Assembly: GCF_900102425.1 (NCBI RefSeq) | Contig: NZ_FNBT01000011.1 | Location: 1 to 64,000 of the forward strand | Direction: 5' to 3' | DNA length: 64,000 nt | DNA from: Blastococcus aurantiacus | GTDB lineage: Bacteria; Actinomycetota; Actinomycetes; Mycobacteriales; Geodermatophilaceae | Shown here: positions 40,947 to 50,000 of the stretch, in pieces | Numbering within the stretch: the first letter of the stretch is position 1 | Layout: every line of letters begins with the position of its first letter | Notes under the pieces: generated by a model | Seen by the model: the letters and a program-made list of their open reading frames with translations, nothing else | Databases searched by the model: none | What the model was told of the DNA's origin: nothing | Position numbers and translations under genes: made by a program

Positions 40947-41783
40947 ATGACCTACCGATCCCTCCCGCTCGTGCCGGCGAGGGACGGGCTCTCGGCCGAC
41001 TGCTCCCGGTGCGCCGGGCTGTGCTGCGTCGCCCCGGCCTTCGCGGCCTCGGCCGACTTCGCGATCGACAAGCCCGCGGGCACCCCGTGCCGCCACCTCC
41101 AGGACGACTTCCGCTGCGGCATCCACGACCGGCTGCGGCCGGAGGGCTTTCCCGGCTGCACGGTCTTCGACTGCTTCGGCGCCGGTCAGCGGATCACCCA
41201 GGAGACCTTCGGCGGGCGGAGCTGGCGGGAGTCGCCGGAGCTGGCGGCCGGGCAGTTCGCGGTGCTGCCGGTCATGCGGCAGCTGCACGAGATCCTCTGG
41301 TACCTGGCCGAGGCCGCGACCCTGCCGGCCGCGGTCGCGCTGCACCCGGCCGTGGAGCAGGCCCGCGCCGCCACCGAGCGGTTCGCCGGGACGGACGCCG
41401 AGGCGCTACGTGACCTCGACGTGGGCGCCCACCGCGCCGAGGTGGGCGCGCTGCTGCAGCAGGTGAGCGACGCCGTCCGCACGCCACCGGGGCCCGACCG
41501 CCGCGGCGCGGACCTCATGGGCCGCGACCTGCGCCGCACGCGGCTGCGCGGGGCGAGTCTGCGCGGCGCCTACCTGATCGGCGCGGACCTGCGCGGCGTC
41601 GACCTCGGGACGGCGGACCTGCTGGGGGCCGATCTGCGGGCGGCCGACGTCCGCGGCGCCGACCTCTCGGCCTGTCTGTTCGTCACCCGGCCGCAGCTGG
41701 TGGCGGCCCGGGGCGACGCCGCGACGCAGCTGCCGCCGGGGTTGCCGCACCCCGCGCACTGGCAGCAGGACCCGGCTGGGTGA
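40947..41783 (+). CDS. Cys-rich domain plus pentapeptide-repeat protein
   Basis: 278 residues. The N-terminal 70 residues hold a Cys-rich cluster (DCSRCAGLCC, GTPCRHL, FRCGIH, PGCTVFDCFG) similar to YkgJ/UPF0153-type metal or Fe-S binding proteins. The C-terminal third (about 185-245) is a pentapeptide repeat run: ADLMGRDLRRTRLRGASL and so on, forming a right-handed beta-helix. Start ATG 40947. The function is unknown; pentapeptide proteins can mimic DNA, but here the repeat run is short. Confidence 0.85.
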   Translation: MTYRSLPLVPARDGLSADCSRCAGLCCVAPAFAASADFAIDKPAGTPCRHLQDDFRCGIHDRLRPEGFPGCTVFDCFGAGQRITQETFGGRSWRESPELAAGQFAVLPVMRQLHEILWYLAEAATLPAAVALHPAVEQARAATERFAGTDAEALRDLDVGAHRAEVGALLQQVSDAVRTPPGPDRRGADLMGRDLRRTRLRGASLRGAYLIGADLRGVDLGTADLLGADLRAADVRGADLSACLFVTRPQLVAARGDAATQLPPGLPHPAHWQQDPAG

Positions 41784-41790
41784 GCGGAGC

Positions 41791-41994
41791 CTAGATGTGC
41801 GGGCCCGGCAGGTAGGACAGCCGTGCGCGGCGCCGCAGGACGACCTTGCGGGTGCCGTCGGCGTGCAGCTGCAGCCGGGCGAGCTCCCAGCCGCCCACGT
41901 CGGACTGAAGACTCAGCATCGTGGCCGCCGCGGACCGGGACGTGCCCGGCGGGATCCGCAGCGGCGCGAACTCGTAATCGGGGGACGCCTCCAT
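41791..41994 (-). CDS. small DUF5703-like protein
   Basis: 67-residue protein from ATG 41994: DYEFAPLRIPPGTSRSAAAT followed by GGWELARLQLHADGTRKVVLRRR. This pattern (DYEY-LR-P ... GGWEL-R-----GRRKV-LRR) fits actinobacterial DUF5703. Longer upstream starts are possible but lack support. Function unknown. Confidence 0.75.
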   Translation of the reverse strand: MEASPDYEFAPLRIPPGTSRSAAATMLSLQSDVGGWELARLQLHADGTRKVVLRRRARLSYLPGPHI

Positions 41995-42125
41995 CGGCAC
42001 GATTGTGCCTGCCCGTCGCCCGATGGTCACTCCGTCGTTCCCTGGCTCACATCCGCCGCTGGGCCGGACGGTGGTCCTGGCGGCAGGATGGGACCGAAGC
42101 GACCGCACCAGACACGGAGGACGAC

Positions 42126-42389
42126 GTGACCGATCCCGGCACTGCCAACGAAGCGGACCTCGCCGAGCAGGGCGCCCTCGTCGACGGCACCGCCATGGGT
42201 CTCGCGGGCGCCGTGGCCGGCCCCGAGGACGGGGTCCCCGAGGCCGACGCGCTCGAGCAGCAGCTCGCCGCCCGCCCCGGTGAGGCCGGCACCCCGCAGC
42301 GGCCGGTCGGCGACCGGGAGGCGAACGAGGCCGACGTGCTGGAGCAGGAGGCCGACGTCCCGCTCGACGAGGACGACGCCCGCGGCTGA
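42126..42389 (+). CDS. small acidic hydrophilic protein
   Basis: 87-residue acidic protein from GTG 42126 with two similar halves (EADLAEQGALVDG, EADALEQQLA, EADVLEQEADV), probably disordered. It resembles short actinobacterial DUF5709-type proteins. No signal peptide. No function can be assigned, and it could be a stress-related hydrophilin. Confidence 0.6.
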   Translation: MTDPGTANEADLAEQGALVDGTAMGLAGAVAGPEDGVPEADALEQQLAARPGEAGTPQRPVGDREANEADVLEQEADVPLDEDDARG

Positions 42390-42406
42390 GACGTCGCCGG
42401 CCGGCG

Positions 42407-42526
42407 TCAGGGGCCGATGAGCTGCAGCTCGCCCGGGGCGCGGCCGGCGACGAACACCCGGCCGCTGTCCGCGTCGACGGCCAGGCCCTGGGCCTCCGGC
42501 GCGAGCTCGACGACCCGGCCGGCGGG
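42407..42526 (-). pseudogene. C-terminal remnant of a beta-propeller protein
   Basis: On the minus strand a 39-codon stretch reads AGRVVELAPEAQGLAVDADS then GRVFVAGRAPGELQLIGP and a stop. That is the end of an NHL/SMP-30-like repeat protein. A stop codon precedes it in frame and there is no start codon, so only the 3' remnant of a gene is left. Confidence 0.6.
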
Positions 42527-42577
42527 CTAGTCGGTCCCGGCTGATCCCGCCGCGCGGAGCTGCGCTGACGCGCGCGC

Positions 42578-44560
42578 TCAGCCGGCGAGGTCGGCGGCGT
42601 ACTCGGCCAGCAGCCCCGCGAGCCGGGTGCGCCGCGGCCGGACGTCCACCTCGCGGACGGCGCGGACGAGGGCCGCGCCGCTGGCGTGCACGATCGACAG
42701 GTGCTTCTGCGCGCGGGTGAGCGCGGTGTAGACCAGCGGCCGGGACAGCATGCCTCCGGCCTCGGGCGGCAGCACCACGACGACGCCGGGCCACTCCGAG
42801 CCCTGGGCGCGGTGCACGGTGATGGCCCAGCCGTGCCGCAGGTCCGACAACGCCGAGCCGTTCACCGTCACCGGGCCGGAGGCGAACGCCACGTCCAGCG
42901 ACCCCTCGCCGGCCTTGGTGACCACCCCGACCTCGCCGTTGGCGAACCCGATCGGCTCCAGGTCGAGGTGGTTGGCGGTGGCGACGACGCGGTCGCCGGG
43001 GTCGAAGCCGAACACCGTGCCCTCGCCCGGGTTGAGCACGGCCTTGAGCGCCTTGTTCAGCTCGATCGTGCCGGCCGGCCCGCGGTGCACCGGCGTCACC
43101 ACCTGGACCGCACCGGGCTCGATGCCCAGGGCGCGCGGGATGGAGTCGGTGACCAGCTGGACCACCCGTCGCGCCGCCTCGGCCGAGCCCGTGGCCGGCA
43201 CGATGACGACCTCGCGGTCGGGGGAGTCGACCGGCGGCAGCTCGCCACCGCGCACTCCGGTGGCCAGGCGGGCGATGGCCCCGCCCTCCGCCTGGCGGTA
43301 GAGCGTGGTCAGCTCGGTGACCGGCACGGCGCCCGAGTCGATGAGGTCGCCCAGCACGTGGCCGGGGCCGATCGAGGGCAGCTGCGCCGGGTCGCCCACC
43401 AGCAGCAGGTGGGTGCCGTCCTGGCAGGCCTCCAGGAGAGCTGCGGTGAGCTCGACGTCGAGCATCGAGGCCTCGTCGACCACGACGACGTCGGCGTCCA
43501 GCGGCCACTCCTCGTTGCGGGCGAACCCGCCCGTCATGCCCTGCGCGCCGAGCAGCCGGTGCACGGTCACCGCGGGGTGGTCGGTCAGCTCCTCCAGCCG
43601 CTTGGCCGCCCGTCCGGTCGGGGCGGCCAGGGCCACCTCGGTGCCCTTGGACTGGAGCAGCTTCACGATCGCGGCCACCGTCCGGCTCTTGCCGGTGCCC
43701 GGTCCGCCGGTCAGCAGGCTCACGCCCGCGCCCAGCACCTGCGCGACCGCCTGCTTCTGCGCCTCGTCCAGGCCCTTGGCCACCGAGCGCACCGAAGCCG
43801 GGTCGGCGATCCGCTCGGCGGCGGCCGCCAGGCGCGCGACGTTCTCGGCCACCGCCTCCTCGGCCATGCCGAAGCGGGCCAGCGACAGCATCCGCAGCGC
43901 GGGGTCCGGCTCGGCCGGCTCGGTCGGGTCGGCATCCCCGCCCACCCCGCCGTCGTCCTCGGGCATCGGTGGCTCGTGCTCGAGCACCTCACCGCCGTCC
44001 ACGGCCGCCACGATCGCGGCCGCGGGGTCGGTGATGCCCTCGGCGCGGAGCGCGGCGACGACGAGGTCGGCGGGCAGGACGGTGTGCCCGTCCCGCGTCG
44101 CGGTGCGCAGCGTGAGGCCGACGATGGCCCGGCCCCGGCGGGCGTCCTGCCGGTCGGCGCCCTTGAGGACGGCGATCGCGAGTCGGTCGGCCTCGGCGAG
44201 GGAGACCCCCGACAGGCTGAGCAGCGCCCACGGGTCGTCGCGCAGCCGCCGCGCGGCGTCGGGCCCGAGCGTGTCGGCCACGCCCGCGGCGAGCTTCGCC
44301 TGCAGCCCCGCGGCGATCAGCAGCTCGACCACCTCGTAGGTGGGCTGCGCGGCCAGGAAGCTGGAGAACAACCGCTCGGCGCGCTGCCGCCCGACCCGAG
44401 GCAGCTTGAGCAGCCGGTCGGCGGTGACGTCGTCGGGCGCGGTGATGTTCACGCCGGGCAGCTCCGCCGCCGTCCGTCGGCCGAGACCCGGCCACAGGCC
44501 GGCCGCGCAGAAGGCGGCGAAGACCGGGTCGCCGCCGGTCGCCGGCAGGGGAGCGGTCAT
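42578..44560 (-). CDS. RecD2-like ATP-dependent DNA helicase
   Basis: 660-residue SF1B helicase. N-terminal HhH-type domain (LKLPRVGRQRAERLF), then the helicase core: Walker A GGPGTGKSRTVAA, Walker B VVVDEASML, motif III LLLVGDPAQLPSIGPG, motif V/VI AITVHRAQGSEWP and YTALTRAQKHL. RecD2 acts alone, without RecBC, moving 5' to 3' on DNA in repair. Start ATG 44560 overlaps the aldo/keto reductase stop by four bases. The much longer open frame upstream belongs to other genes read antisense. Confidence 0.93.
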   Translation of the reverse strand: MTAPLPATGGDPVFAAFCAAGLWPGLGRRTAAELPGVNITAPDDVTADRLLKLPRVGRQRAERLFSSFLAAQPTYEVVELLIAAGLQAKLAAGVADTLGPDAARRLRDDPWALLSLSGVSLAEADRLAIAVLKGADRQDARRGRAIVGLTLRTATRDGHTVLPADLVVAALRAEGITDPAAAIVAAVDGGEVLEHEPPMPEDDGGVGGDADPTEPAEPDPALRMLSLARFGMAEEAVAENVARLAAAAERIADPASVRSVAKGLDEAQKQAVAQVLGAGVSLLTGGPGTGKSRTVAAIVKLLQSKGTEVALAAPTGRAAKRLEELTDHPAVTVHRLLGAQGMTGGFARNEEWPLDADVVVVDEASMLDVELTAALLEACQDGTHLLLVGDPAQLPSIGPGHVLGDLIDSGAVPVTELTTLYRQAEGGAIARLATGVRGGELPPVDSPDREVVIVPATGSAEAARRVVQLVTDSIPRALGIEPGAVQVVTPVHRGPAGTIELNKALKAVLNPGEGTVFGFDPGDRVVATANHLDLEPIGFANGEVGVVTKAGEGSLDVAFASGPVTVNGSALSDLRHGWAITVHRAQGSEWPGVVVVLPPEAGGMLSRPLVYTALTRAQKHLSIVHASGAALVRAVREVDVRPRRTRLAGLLAEYAADLAG

Positions 44561-45537
44561 CGCTCCGCCAGGCGCTCGGGATAGCCGGCCGGCGCCGCCG
44601 ACACGTCCTCCAGCGCGGTGCGGATGGCGGCCGGGAGGCGGACGCCGTCGGCGTCGAGCGAGGCCTGCAGCTGCTGGGCGGTGCGCGCGCCGACCACGGG
44701 GGCGACGACGCCGGGCCGGTCGCGGACCCAGGCCAGCGCCACGCCCAACGGGCTGGTGCCCAGCCCCTCGGCCGCGGTGATCACCGCCTCGACGATCCGG
44801 TCGGACTTGGCCGAGCGCAGCCCGTCGATGAACACCTGCCACTGCTGCGAGGCGCCCCGGGACTCCGACGGCGTGCTGTGCCGGTACTTGCCGGTGAGCA
44901 AACCGCGGCCCAGCGGCGACCAGGCCAGCACGCCCAGGCCGAGCGCCTCGGCGGCGGGTACGACCTCGCGCTCGACGCCGCGCTGCAGCAGCGAGTACTC
45001 CATCTGCGTGCTCACGATGGGCGTGCGGCCCGGCCAGGCGCGCTGCCAGGTGGCGGCCTGCGCGGTCTGCCAGCCGGAGAAGTTGCTGATGCCGATGTAG
45101 CGGGCGCGGCCGGAGGAGACGGCGAGGTCGCAGGCGGCCAGCGTCTCCTCCAGCGGCGTGGCGTCGTCCCAGGCGTGCAGCTGCCACAGGTCGACGTGGT
45201 CCAGGCCCAGCCGCTGCAGGGAGGCGTCCAGCGCCGCGAGCAGGTGCCCGCGGGAGGCGCCGCGCCCCATGGGGCCCGGTCCGGTCCGGCCGGCGGCTTT
45301 CGTGGCGACGAGCACGTCGGAGCGGGGGACGACGTCGGCCAACAGGTGACCGAGGATCCGCTCGCTCTCGCCGTCGCAGTAGACGTCGGCGGTGTCGACC
45401 AGCGTGCCGCCGGCGTCGACGAAGGCCGTCAGCTGCATCGCGGCCTCGTCCTCGTCGGTGTCGCGGCCCCAGGTCATCGTGCCCAGCGCCAGCCGGCTCA
45501 CGACCAGACCGCTGCGCCCCAGCGCCCGTTGTTCCAC
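44557..45537 (-). CDS. aldo/keto reductase
   Basis: 326-residue NADPH-dependent oxidoreductase with (beta/alpha)8 fold. Catalytic Asp-Tyr in [12 protein letters not shown], Lys in VATKAAG, His in [13 protein letters not shown] site in the C-terminal GARTAQQL segment. Start GTG 45537. It is coupled to the RecD2 gene but no functional link is evident. Substrate unknown. Confidence 0.92.
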   Translation of the reverse strand: MEQRALGRSGLVVSRLALGTMTWGRDTDEDEAAMQLTAFVDAGGTLVDTADVYCDGESERILGHLLADVVPRSDVLVATKAAGRTGPGPMGRGASRGHLLAALDASLQRLGLDHVDLWQLHAWDDATPLEETLAACDLAVSSGRARYIGISNFSGWQTAQAATWQRAWPGRTPIVSTQMEYSLLQRGVEREVVPAAEALGLGVLAWSPLGRGLLTGKYRHSTPSESRGASQQWQVFIDGLRSAKSDRIVEAVITAAEGLGTSPLGVALAWVRDRPGVVAPVVGARTAQQLQASLDADGVRLPAAIRTALEDVSAAPAGYPERLAER

Positions 45538-45700
45538 GACCGGCCAACCTACCGGCGACCGGCCGCGTCCACCGGCGAGCACCTCCAGCCTCGGAGCGGC
45601 GCGCCCGGACCCGTCGCGGGCGCCGCCTAGGGTGACCGCTCGTGCGTGCCAGCCTGATCCCGACGTCGTCCGCCCTCCTCGCCGGTGGAGGGCCGCGCTG

Positions 45701-46555
45701 ATGGGCTGGGTCGAGGCCGTCGTCCTGGGCGTCGTCCAGGGGCTGACCGAGTTCCTGCCGATCTCCTCCAGCGCACACCTGCGCGTCGTGGGCGAGGCCT
45801 TCGGGTGGGACGACCCCGGCGCCGCCTTCACCGCCATCACGCAGATCGGCACCGAGGCCGCCGTCCTGCTGTACTTCCGCCACGACATCTGGCGGATCAT
45901 CACCGCCTGGTTCGCCTCGCTCGGTGGCGGCCGCAAGGGCGACCCGGACGCGCGCATGGGCTGGCTGATCATCGTCGGCAGCCTGCCCATCGGCATCCTC
46001 GGGCTGCTGTTCGAGGAGGACATCGAGACGACGTTCCGCGACCTGCGGGTCGTGGCGACGACCCTCATCGTGTTCGCGCTGATCCTGTACGCGGCCGACC
46101 GGGTGGGCGCCAAGCAGCGGCAGCTGGACCAGCTCACCGTGCCGCACGGCATCGGCTACGGGTTCGCCCAGGCGCTGGCCCTCATCCCGGGCGTCTCCCG
46201 CTCCGGCGGCACGATCACCGCCGGGCTGTTCCTCGGCTACTCGCGCGCCGCGGCTGCCCGCTACTCGTTCCTGCTGGCCATCCCGGCGGTGCTGGCCTCG
46301 GGCTTCTACCAGACCTACGACGAGCTCAGCGGCGACGACGGCGCGGGGGTCGGGGTGTCCTGGGGGCCCACGATCCTGGCCACGGTGCTCGCCTTCGGCG
46401 TCGGCCTGAGCGTCATCGCCTGGCTGCTGCGCTACCTCGACCGCGGCTCGTTCACGCCGTTCGTCGTCTACCGCATCGCGCTGGGCGTCCTGGTGCTCGT
46501 GCTGGTCTTCGCCGGCGTGCTCGACCCCGAGCCGGTTGCGTCGTCCGTCCCCTGA
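45701..46555 (+). CDS. uppP: undecaprenyl-diphosphatase
   Basis: 284-residue membrane phosphatase (BacA) that recycles undecaprenyl diphosphate for peptidoglycan synthesis; its overproduction gives bacitracin resistance. Conserved motifs: [17 protein letters not shown] near the N-terminus and [14 protein letters not shown] in the middle, containing the catalytic Glu, Ser and Arg. About eight helices. Start ATG 45701 preceded by GTGGAGGG. Confidence 0.96.
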   Translation: MGWVEAVVLGVVQGLTEFLPISSSAHLRVVGEAFGWDDPGAAFTAITQIGTEAAVLLYFRHDIWRIITAWFASLGGGRKGDPDARMGWLIIVGSLPIGILGLLFEEDIETTFRDLRVVATTLIVFALILYAADRVGAKQRQLDQLTVPHGIGYGFAQALALIPGVSRSGGTITAGLFLGYSRAAAARYSFLLAIPAVLASGFYQTYDELSGDDGAGVGVSWGPTILATVLAFGVGLSVIAWLLRYLDRGSFTPFVVYRIALGVLVLVLVFAGVLDPEPVASSVP

Positions 46556-46559
46556 AGGA

Positions 46560-46597
46560 CCCCGCCGCCACCCACCACTCGCAGGCTCGCGGCGGGG
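46560..46597 (+). terminator. hairpin after uppP
   Basis: CCCCGCCGC and GCGGCGGGG form a perfect nine-bp stem directly after the uppP stop, with a 20-base loop. No U tract. Likely a GC-type terminator. Confidence 0.6.
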
Positions 46598-46628
46598 CCC
46601 TGCGCCGGGGCCGCATACGCTCGCGCCC

Positions 46629-47330
46629 GTGACCACGGTGATCCTGCTCCGGCACGGGCGGACGACGGCCAACGCGGGCGGGATCCTGGCCGGCTGGACG
46701 CCGGGCGTGCAGCTCGACGAGACCGGCGCCGCCCAGGTCGCCGCGGTGGGTGAGCGGCTGGCGAAGGTGCCGCTGGCCGCGGTCGTCAGCAGCCCGCTGG
46801 AGCGGTGCGTGCAGACGGCGACGGCGGTCACGGCGGGGCGCGACCTCGAGCTGCGCACCGACGACCGGCTCGGTGAGGCCCGCTACGGCGACTGGACGGG
46901 CCGGACGATCAAGGAGCTGGCCAAGGAGCCGCTCTGGAAGGTCGTGCAGCAGCACCCCTCGGCCGCGGTGTTCCCCGGCCCGGAGGGGGAGGGGCTGGCG
47001 CAGACCCAGGCCCGGGCCGTCGCCGCGGTGCGGGCCATCAACGCCGAGCTCGGGCCCGACGCCGTCTGGCTGGCCTGCAGCCACGGCGACGTCATCAAGG
47101 CCGTGCTGGCCGACGCGCTGGGCCTGCACCTGGACCAGTTCCAGCGGATCGTCGTCGACCCCGCCTCGATCTCGGTGGTCACCTACACCGAGACCCGGCC
47201 GTTCGTGGTCCGCGTCAACGACACCGGCGGTGACGTCTCCGCGCTGGTCCCGCCGCCGCCGAAGAAGCGCGGGCGCCGGACGCGGTCCTCCGACGCCGTC
47301 GTCGGCGGTGGCTCCGGCGCACCTGCCTGA
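46629..47330 (+). CDS. histidine phosphatase (MSMEG_4193-type phosphomutase-like)
   Basis: 233-residue member of the phosphoglycerate mutase superfamily. RHG motif with catalytic His in LLRHGRTTANAGG; second His in ACSHGDVIKAVL; Arg in SPLERCVQTA. The Pro/Lys/Arg-rich tail PPPPKKRGRRTRSS is likely disordered. Start GTG 46629. In actinobacteria it commonly precedes DUF3090 and SCO1664-type genes, as here. Substrate unknown. Confidence 0.92.
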   Translation: MTTVILLRHGRTTANAGGILAGWTPGVQLDETGAAQVAAVGERLAKVPLAAVVSSPLERCVQTATAVTAGRDLELRTDDRLGEARYGDWTGRTIKELAKEPLWKVVQQHPSAAVFPGPEGEGLAQTQARAVAAVRAINAELGPDAVWLACSHGDVIKAVLADALGLHLDQFQRIVVDPASISVVTYTETRPFVVRVNDTGGDVSALVPPPPKKRGRRTRSSDAVVGGGSGAPA

Positions 47331-47382
47331 CACCCCGGTGCTGTCCGGGCAGGCCCGCGGCCCGTCCGCGTAACCTGGGCGC

Positions 47383-47934
47383 GTGCCCCGTCAGGTCCAT
47401 CTCTTCGATCGTCCGAGCCGGTTCGTCGCCGGCACCGTGGGCCAGCCAGGGGACCGCACCTTCTACCTGCAGGCGTCCGACGGCAGCGGCCGCACGGTCA
47501 GCGTCGCGCTGGAGAAGACCCAGGTCCAGGTCCTGGCCGACCGCATGGCCGAGCTGCTCGACGAGGTGTCGGGTCGCGCCGATGCGGTGATCCCGCCCGA
47601 CGCCGACGTCGACGACCTCGATCCGCTGACCCCGCCCGTGGACGAGGAGTTCCGGGTCGCCGCCATGGGTCTGGCCTGGGACGGGGCCGAGCAGGCCGTC
47701 GTCGTGGAGGCCGTGGCCGCCGGTGAGGAGCCGATCGAGGAGGACGCGATCCTCTCCGACAGCGACGAGGGCCCCGACGCGCTTCGGGTGACGATCACCC
47801 CGATGGCGGCCCGGGCGTTCATCGCCCGCGCGCGGCGCGTGATCTCCGCGGGCCGGCCCTCCTGCCCGCTGTGCTCTCTGCCGCTGGACGCGACCGGCCA
47901 CGTCTGCCCGCGGCAGAACGGCTACCGCCGCTGA
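47383..47934 (+). CDS. DUF3090 family protein
   Basis: 183-residue actinobacterial protein, DUF3090: LFDRPSRFVAGTVGQPGDRT near the start and a C-terminal zinc-ribbon-like motif CPLCSLPLDATGHVCPRQNG with three Cys and one His. It lies between the histidine phosphatase and the SCO1664-type gene, a conserved trio in actinobacteria. Function unknown. Confidence 0.92.
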   Translation: MPRQVHLFDRPSRFVAGTVGQPGDRTFYLQASDGSGRTVSVALEKTQVQVLADRMAELLDEVSGRADAVIPPDADVDDLDPLTPPVDEEFRVAAMGLAWDGAEQAVVVEAVAAGEEPIEEDAILSDSDEGPDALRVTITPMAARAFIARARRVISAGRPSCPLCSLPLDATGHVCPRQNGYRR

Positions 47935-47947
47935 CCGGCGGCATGCG

Positions 47948-48697
47948 ATGAGCGAGCAACCCGCCGAGCCGGTCCTCCGGCCACCAGCCGACGACGCCGA
48001 GGCCCTGCACCTGCTGCGGACCGGCGAGATCGACCTCGAGGGCCGGATGCTCGACGCCTCCAACGTGACGCTGGTGGGCGCGATCCGCTCCGGCGACCTC
48101 GGCGGGGAGTGCGTCTACAAGCCGGTGGCGGGGGAGCGGCCGCTGTGGGACTTCCCGGACGGCACCCTCGCCGGCCGGGAGATCTCCGCGTTCCTCGTCT
48201 CCGAGGCCACCGGCTGGCGGGTCGTGCCGCCCACGGTGCTGCGCGAGGGCCCGTTCGGGCCGGGCATGGTGCAGCTGTGGATCGACGGCGACGAGGACGT
48301 CGACCTGGCCGAGTTCGTGCGCCGCGACGACCCCGCGCTGCGGCGCATGGCGGTGTTCGACGCGGTGGTGAACAACGCCGACCGCAAGGGCGGGCACATC
48401 ATCCCGATGCCCGACGGCCACGTGTACGGCGTCGACCACGGCATCTGCTTCTCCGTCGAGCCCAAGCTGCGGACGCTGCTGTGGCGCTGGGCCGGCCGCC
48501 CGATCCCGCTGGCCGCGCTCGAGGTGCTCGAGCGGCTGTCCGAGGAGCTGCTGGGCGACCTGGGGGAGCAGCTGCACGAGCACCTGACCCGGCGCGAGGT
48601 GCGCCGCACGCAGCAGCGGGTGGCCGAGCTGCTGCGCACCAAGCTCCACCCCGAGCCCAGCGGCGACTGGCCCGCCCTGCCCTGGCCGCCCTTCTGA
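47948..48697 (+). CDS. SCO1664 family protein
   Basis: 249-residue protein with a distant PI3/4-kinase-like (HipA-related) fold: GGECVYKPVAGERPLWDFPD (phosphate-binding Lys), AVFDAVVNNADRKGGHI (catalytic-loop Asp and Asn) and VYGVDHGICF (metal Asp). It may phosphorylate a small molecule or protein; untested. Start ATG 47948 is 13 bases after DUF3090, indicating one operon. Confidence 0.92.
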   Translation: MSEQPAEPVLRPPADDAEALHLLRTGEIDLEGRMLDASNVTLVGAIRSGDLGGECVYKPVAGERPLWDFPDGTLAGREISAFLVSEATGWRVVPPTVLREGPFGPGMVQLWIDGDEDVDLAEFVRRDDPALRRMAVFDAVVNNADRKGGHIIPMPDGHVYGVDHGICFSVEPKLRTLLWRWAGRPIPLAALEVLERLSEELLGDLGEQLHEHLTRREVRRTQQRVAELLRTKLHPEPSGDWPALPWPPF

Positions 48698-48749
48698 GCT
48701 GACGCGCCGCTGTTTGCGTTCGGAGCACCGGCTCGGCGAAGGTGTCGGG

Positions 48750-49583
48750 GTGGGCGACCTCGGAACGGACACGCAGGTGGAGCAGGTCGACGAGGGGCGC
48801 TTCCGCGCGACGCCGTCGCCCGCGTGGAACATCTGGGGGCCGATGGGGGGCTACATCGCCTCCTTCGCCCTCCGGGCCGTGGGCGCGACCGTCCCGGAGC
48901 ACGAGCCGGCCGCGTTCTCCTGCCACTACCTCGGGGTGGCCCGCCCGGAGCCGATCGACATCGAGGTGCGCAGCGCCAAGCCGGGCCGCACGGCCGGCTC
49001 GTCGACCGTCGCGATCACCCAGGCCGGGAAGCCCATCCTGAATGCGATGGTGTGGGCGGTCGCCGGCGTGGAGGGCCTCGAGCACGACGAGTCGGTGGCG
49101 CCCGCCGTGCCCGGTCCCGACGAGCTCCCGTCGCTCGACGCGCTGGGCCGGCGCGAGGGCTCCGGGACGGTCATCCCGTTCTGGGACAACATCGAGAGCC
49201 GGCCGGTGGACGCCGACGGTCCCGGGCGGCCGGACGGCCCGCGCCCCGCCGTCTGGCAGCAGTGGCTCCGGTTCCGCGAGACCCCGACGTTCGCCGACCC
49301 GTGGGTCGACGCCACCAGGTCACTGGTCCTGGTCGACTTGCCGAGCTGGCCGGCCGCCGTCCGCCCGCACGCCTGGCAGCGGCCGGCGTTCACCGCTCCC
49401 ACGCTGGACCTCAACGTCGCCTTCCACCGTCCCGCGACGGACGAGCCCTGGCTGCTCTGCGACGGCTCCGCGCCGGTGTCCACCCGGGGCATGTTCGGCT
49501 GGCGGGCCAACGTGTGGTCGCCGGGCGGGAAGCTCCACGCCTCCGGGGGCGGCCAGTGCCTCTACCGCCGCCTGCCCTCCTGA
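48750..49583 (+). CDS. acyl-CoA thioesterase-like, double hotdog
   Basis: 277-residue protein with two hotdog domains (TesB/thioesterase family): N-terminal FRATPSPAWNIWGPMGGYIA and C-terminal DLNVAFHRPATDEPWLLCDG, SPGGKLHASGGGQCLYR. Probably hydrolyses acyl-CoA. Start GTG 48750 preceded by GAAGGTGTCGGG; TTG 48714 is possible. Confidence 0.87.
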   Translation: MGDLGTDTQVEQVDEGRFRATPSPAWNIWGPMGGYIASFALRAVGATVPEHEPAAFSCHYLGVARPEPIDIEVRSAKPGRTAGSSTVAITQAGKPILNAMVWAVAGVEGLEHDESVAPAVPGPDELPSLDALGRREGSGTVIPFWDNIESRPVDADGPGRPDGPRPAVWQQWLRFRETPTFADPWVDATRSLVLVDLPSWPAAVRPHAWQRPAFTAPTLDLNVAFHRPATDEPWLLCDGSAPVSTRGMFGWRANVWSPGGKLHASGGGQCLYRRLPS

Positions 49584-49598
49584 CCGGAGCGTCCCGAC

Positions 49599-49991
49599 GT
49601 GCCGCACCGCAGCCGCCTGTCCATCCTGCTGCTCGACCTGCCGCCGGAGCACCTCGCCGCGGGTAGCGCGTTCTGGGCCGGGGCCACGGGGCGCCCGGCC
49701 ACGCCCGAGCCGGAGGACGCCGACTGGGCCTCCCTGGGCTCGTTCGCCGACGGCTGGCACGTCGAGATCCAGCGGACCGGGGAGGGGACGCCGCCGCGCT
49801 GGCACGTCGACGTCGAGACCGACGACATCCCCGCCGAGGTGGCCCGGCTCGAGGCCCTGGGCGCCACCCGCTACCGGGACATGGGGCCGGGACGGTTCTG
49901 GCAGATGAAGGATCCCGCCGGTCTCGTCTTCTGCGTCGTCGGCGTCCAGACCGGCGAGGAGTTCGAGCGCCACGCGGTCACCTGGCCCTGA
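49599..49991 (+). CDS. VOC (glyoxalase-like) family protein
   Basis: 130-residue vicinal-oxygen-chelate fold protein: LSILLLDLPPEHLAAGSAFW at the start and KDPAGLVFCVVGVQTGEEF at the end, the usual beta-alpha-beta-beta-beta pattern. Metal ligands are not fully conserved. Start GTG 49599, 15 bases after the thioesterase gene. Function unknown. Confidence 0.85.
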   Translation: MPHRSRLSILLLDLPPEHLAAGSAFWAGATGRPATPEPEDADWASLGSFADGWHVEIQRTGEGTPPRWHVDVETDDIPAEVARLEALGATRYRDMGPGRFWQMKDPAGLVFCVVGVQTGEEFERHAVTWP

Positions 49992-50000
49992 GCCCGCCCG

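Noticed and set aside
42578-46858. Single 1426-codon minus-strand frame covering recD2, the reductase and uppP
   Set aside because: Only the part from 44560 downwards is the helicase. The upstream part is antisense or out of frame to the aldo/keto reductase, uppP and phosphatase genes, each with clear motifs.
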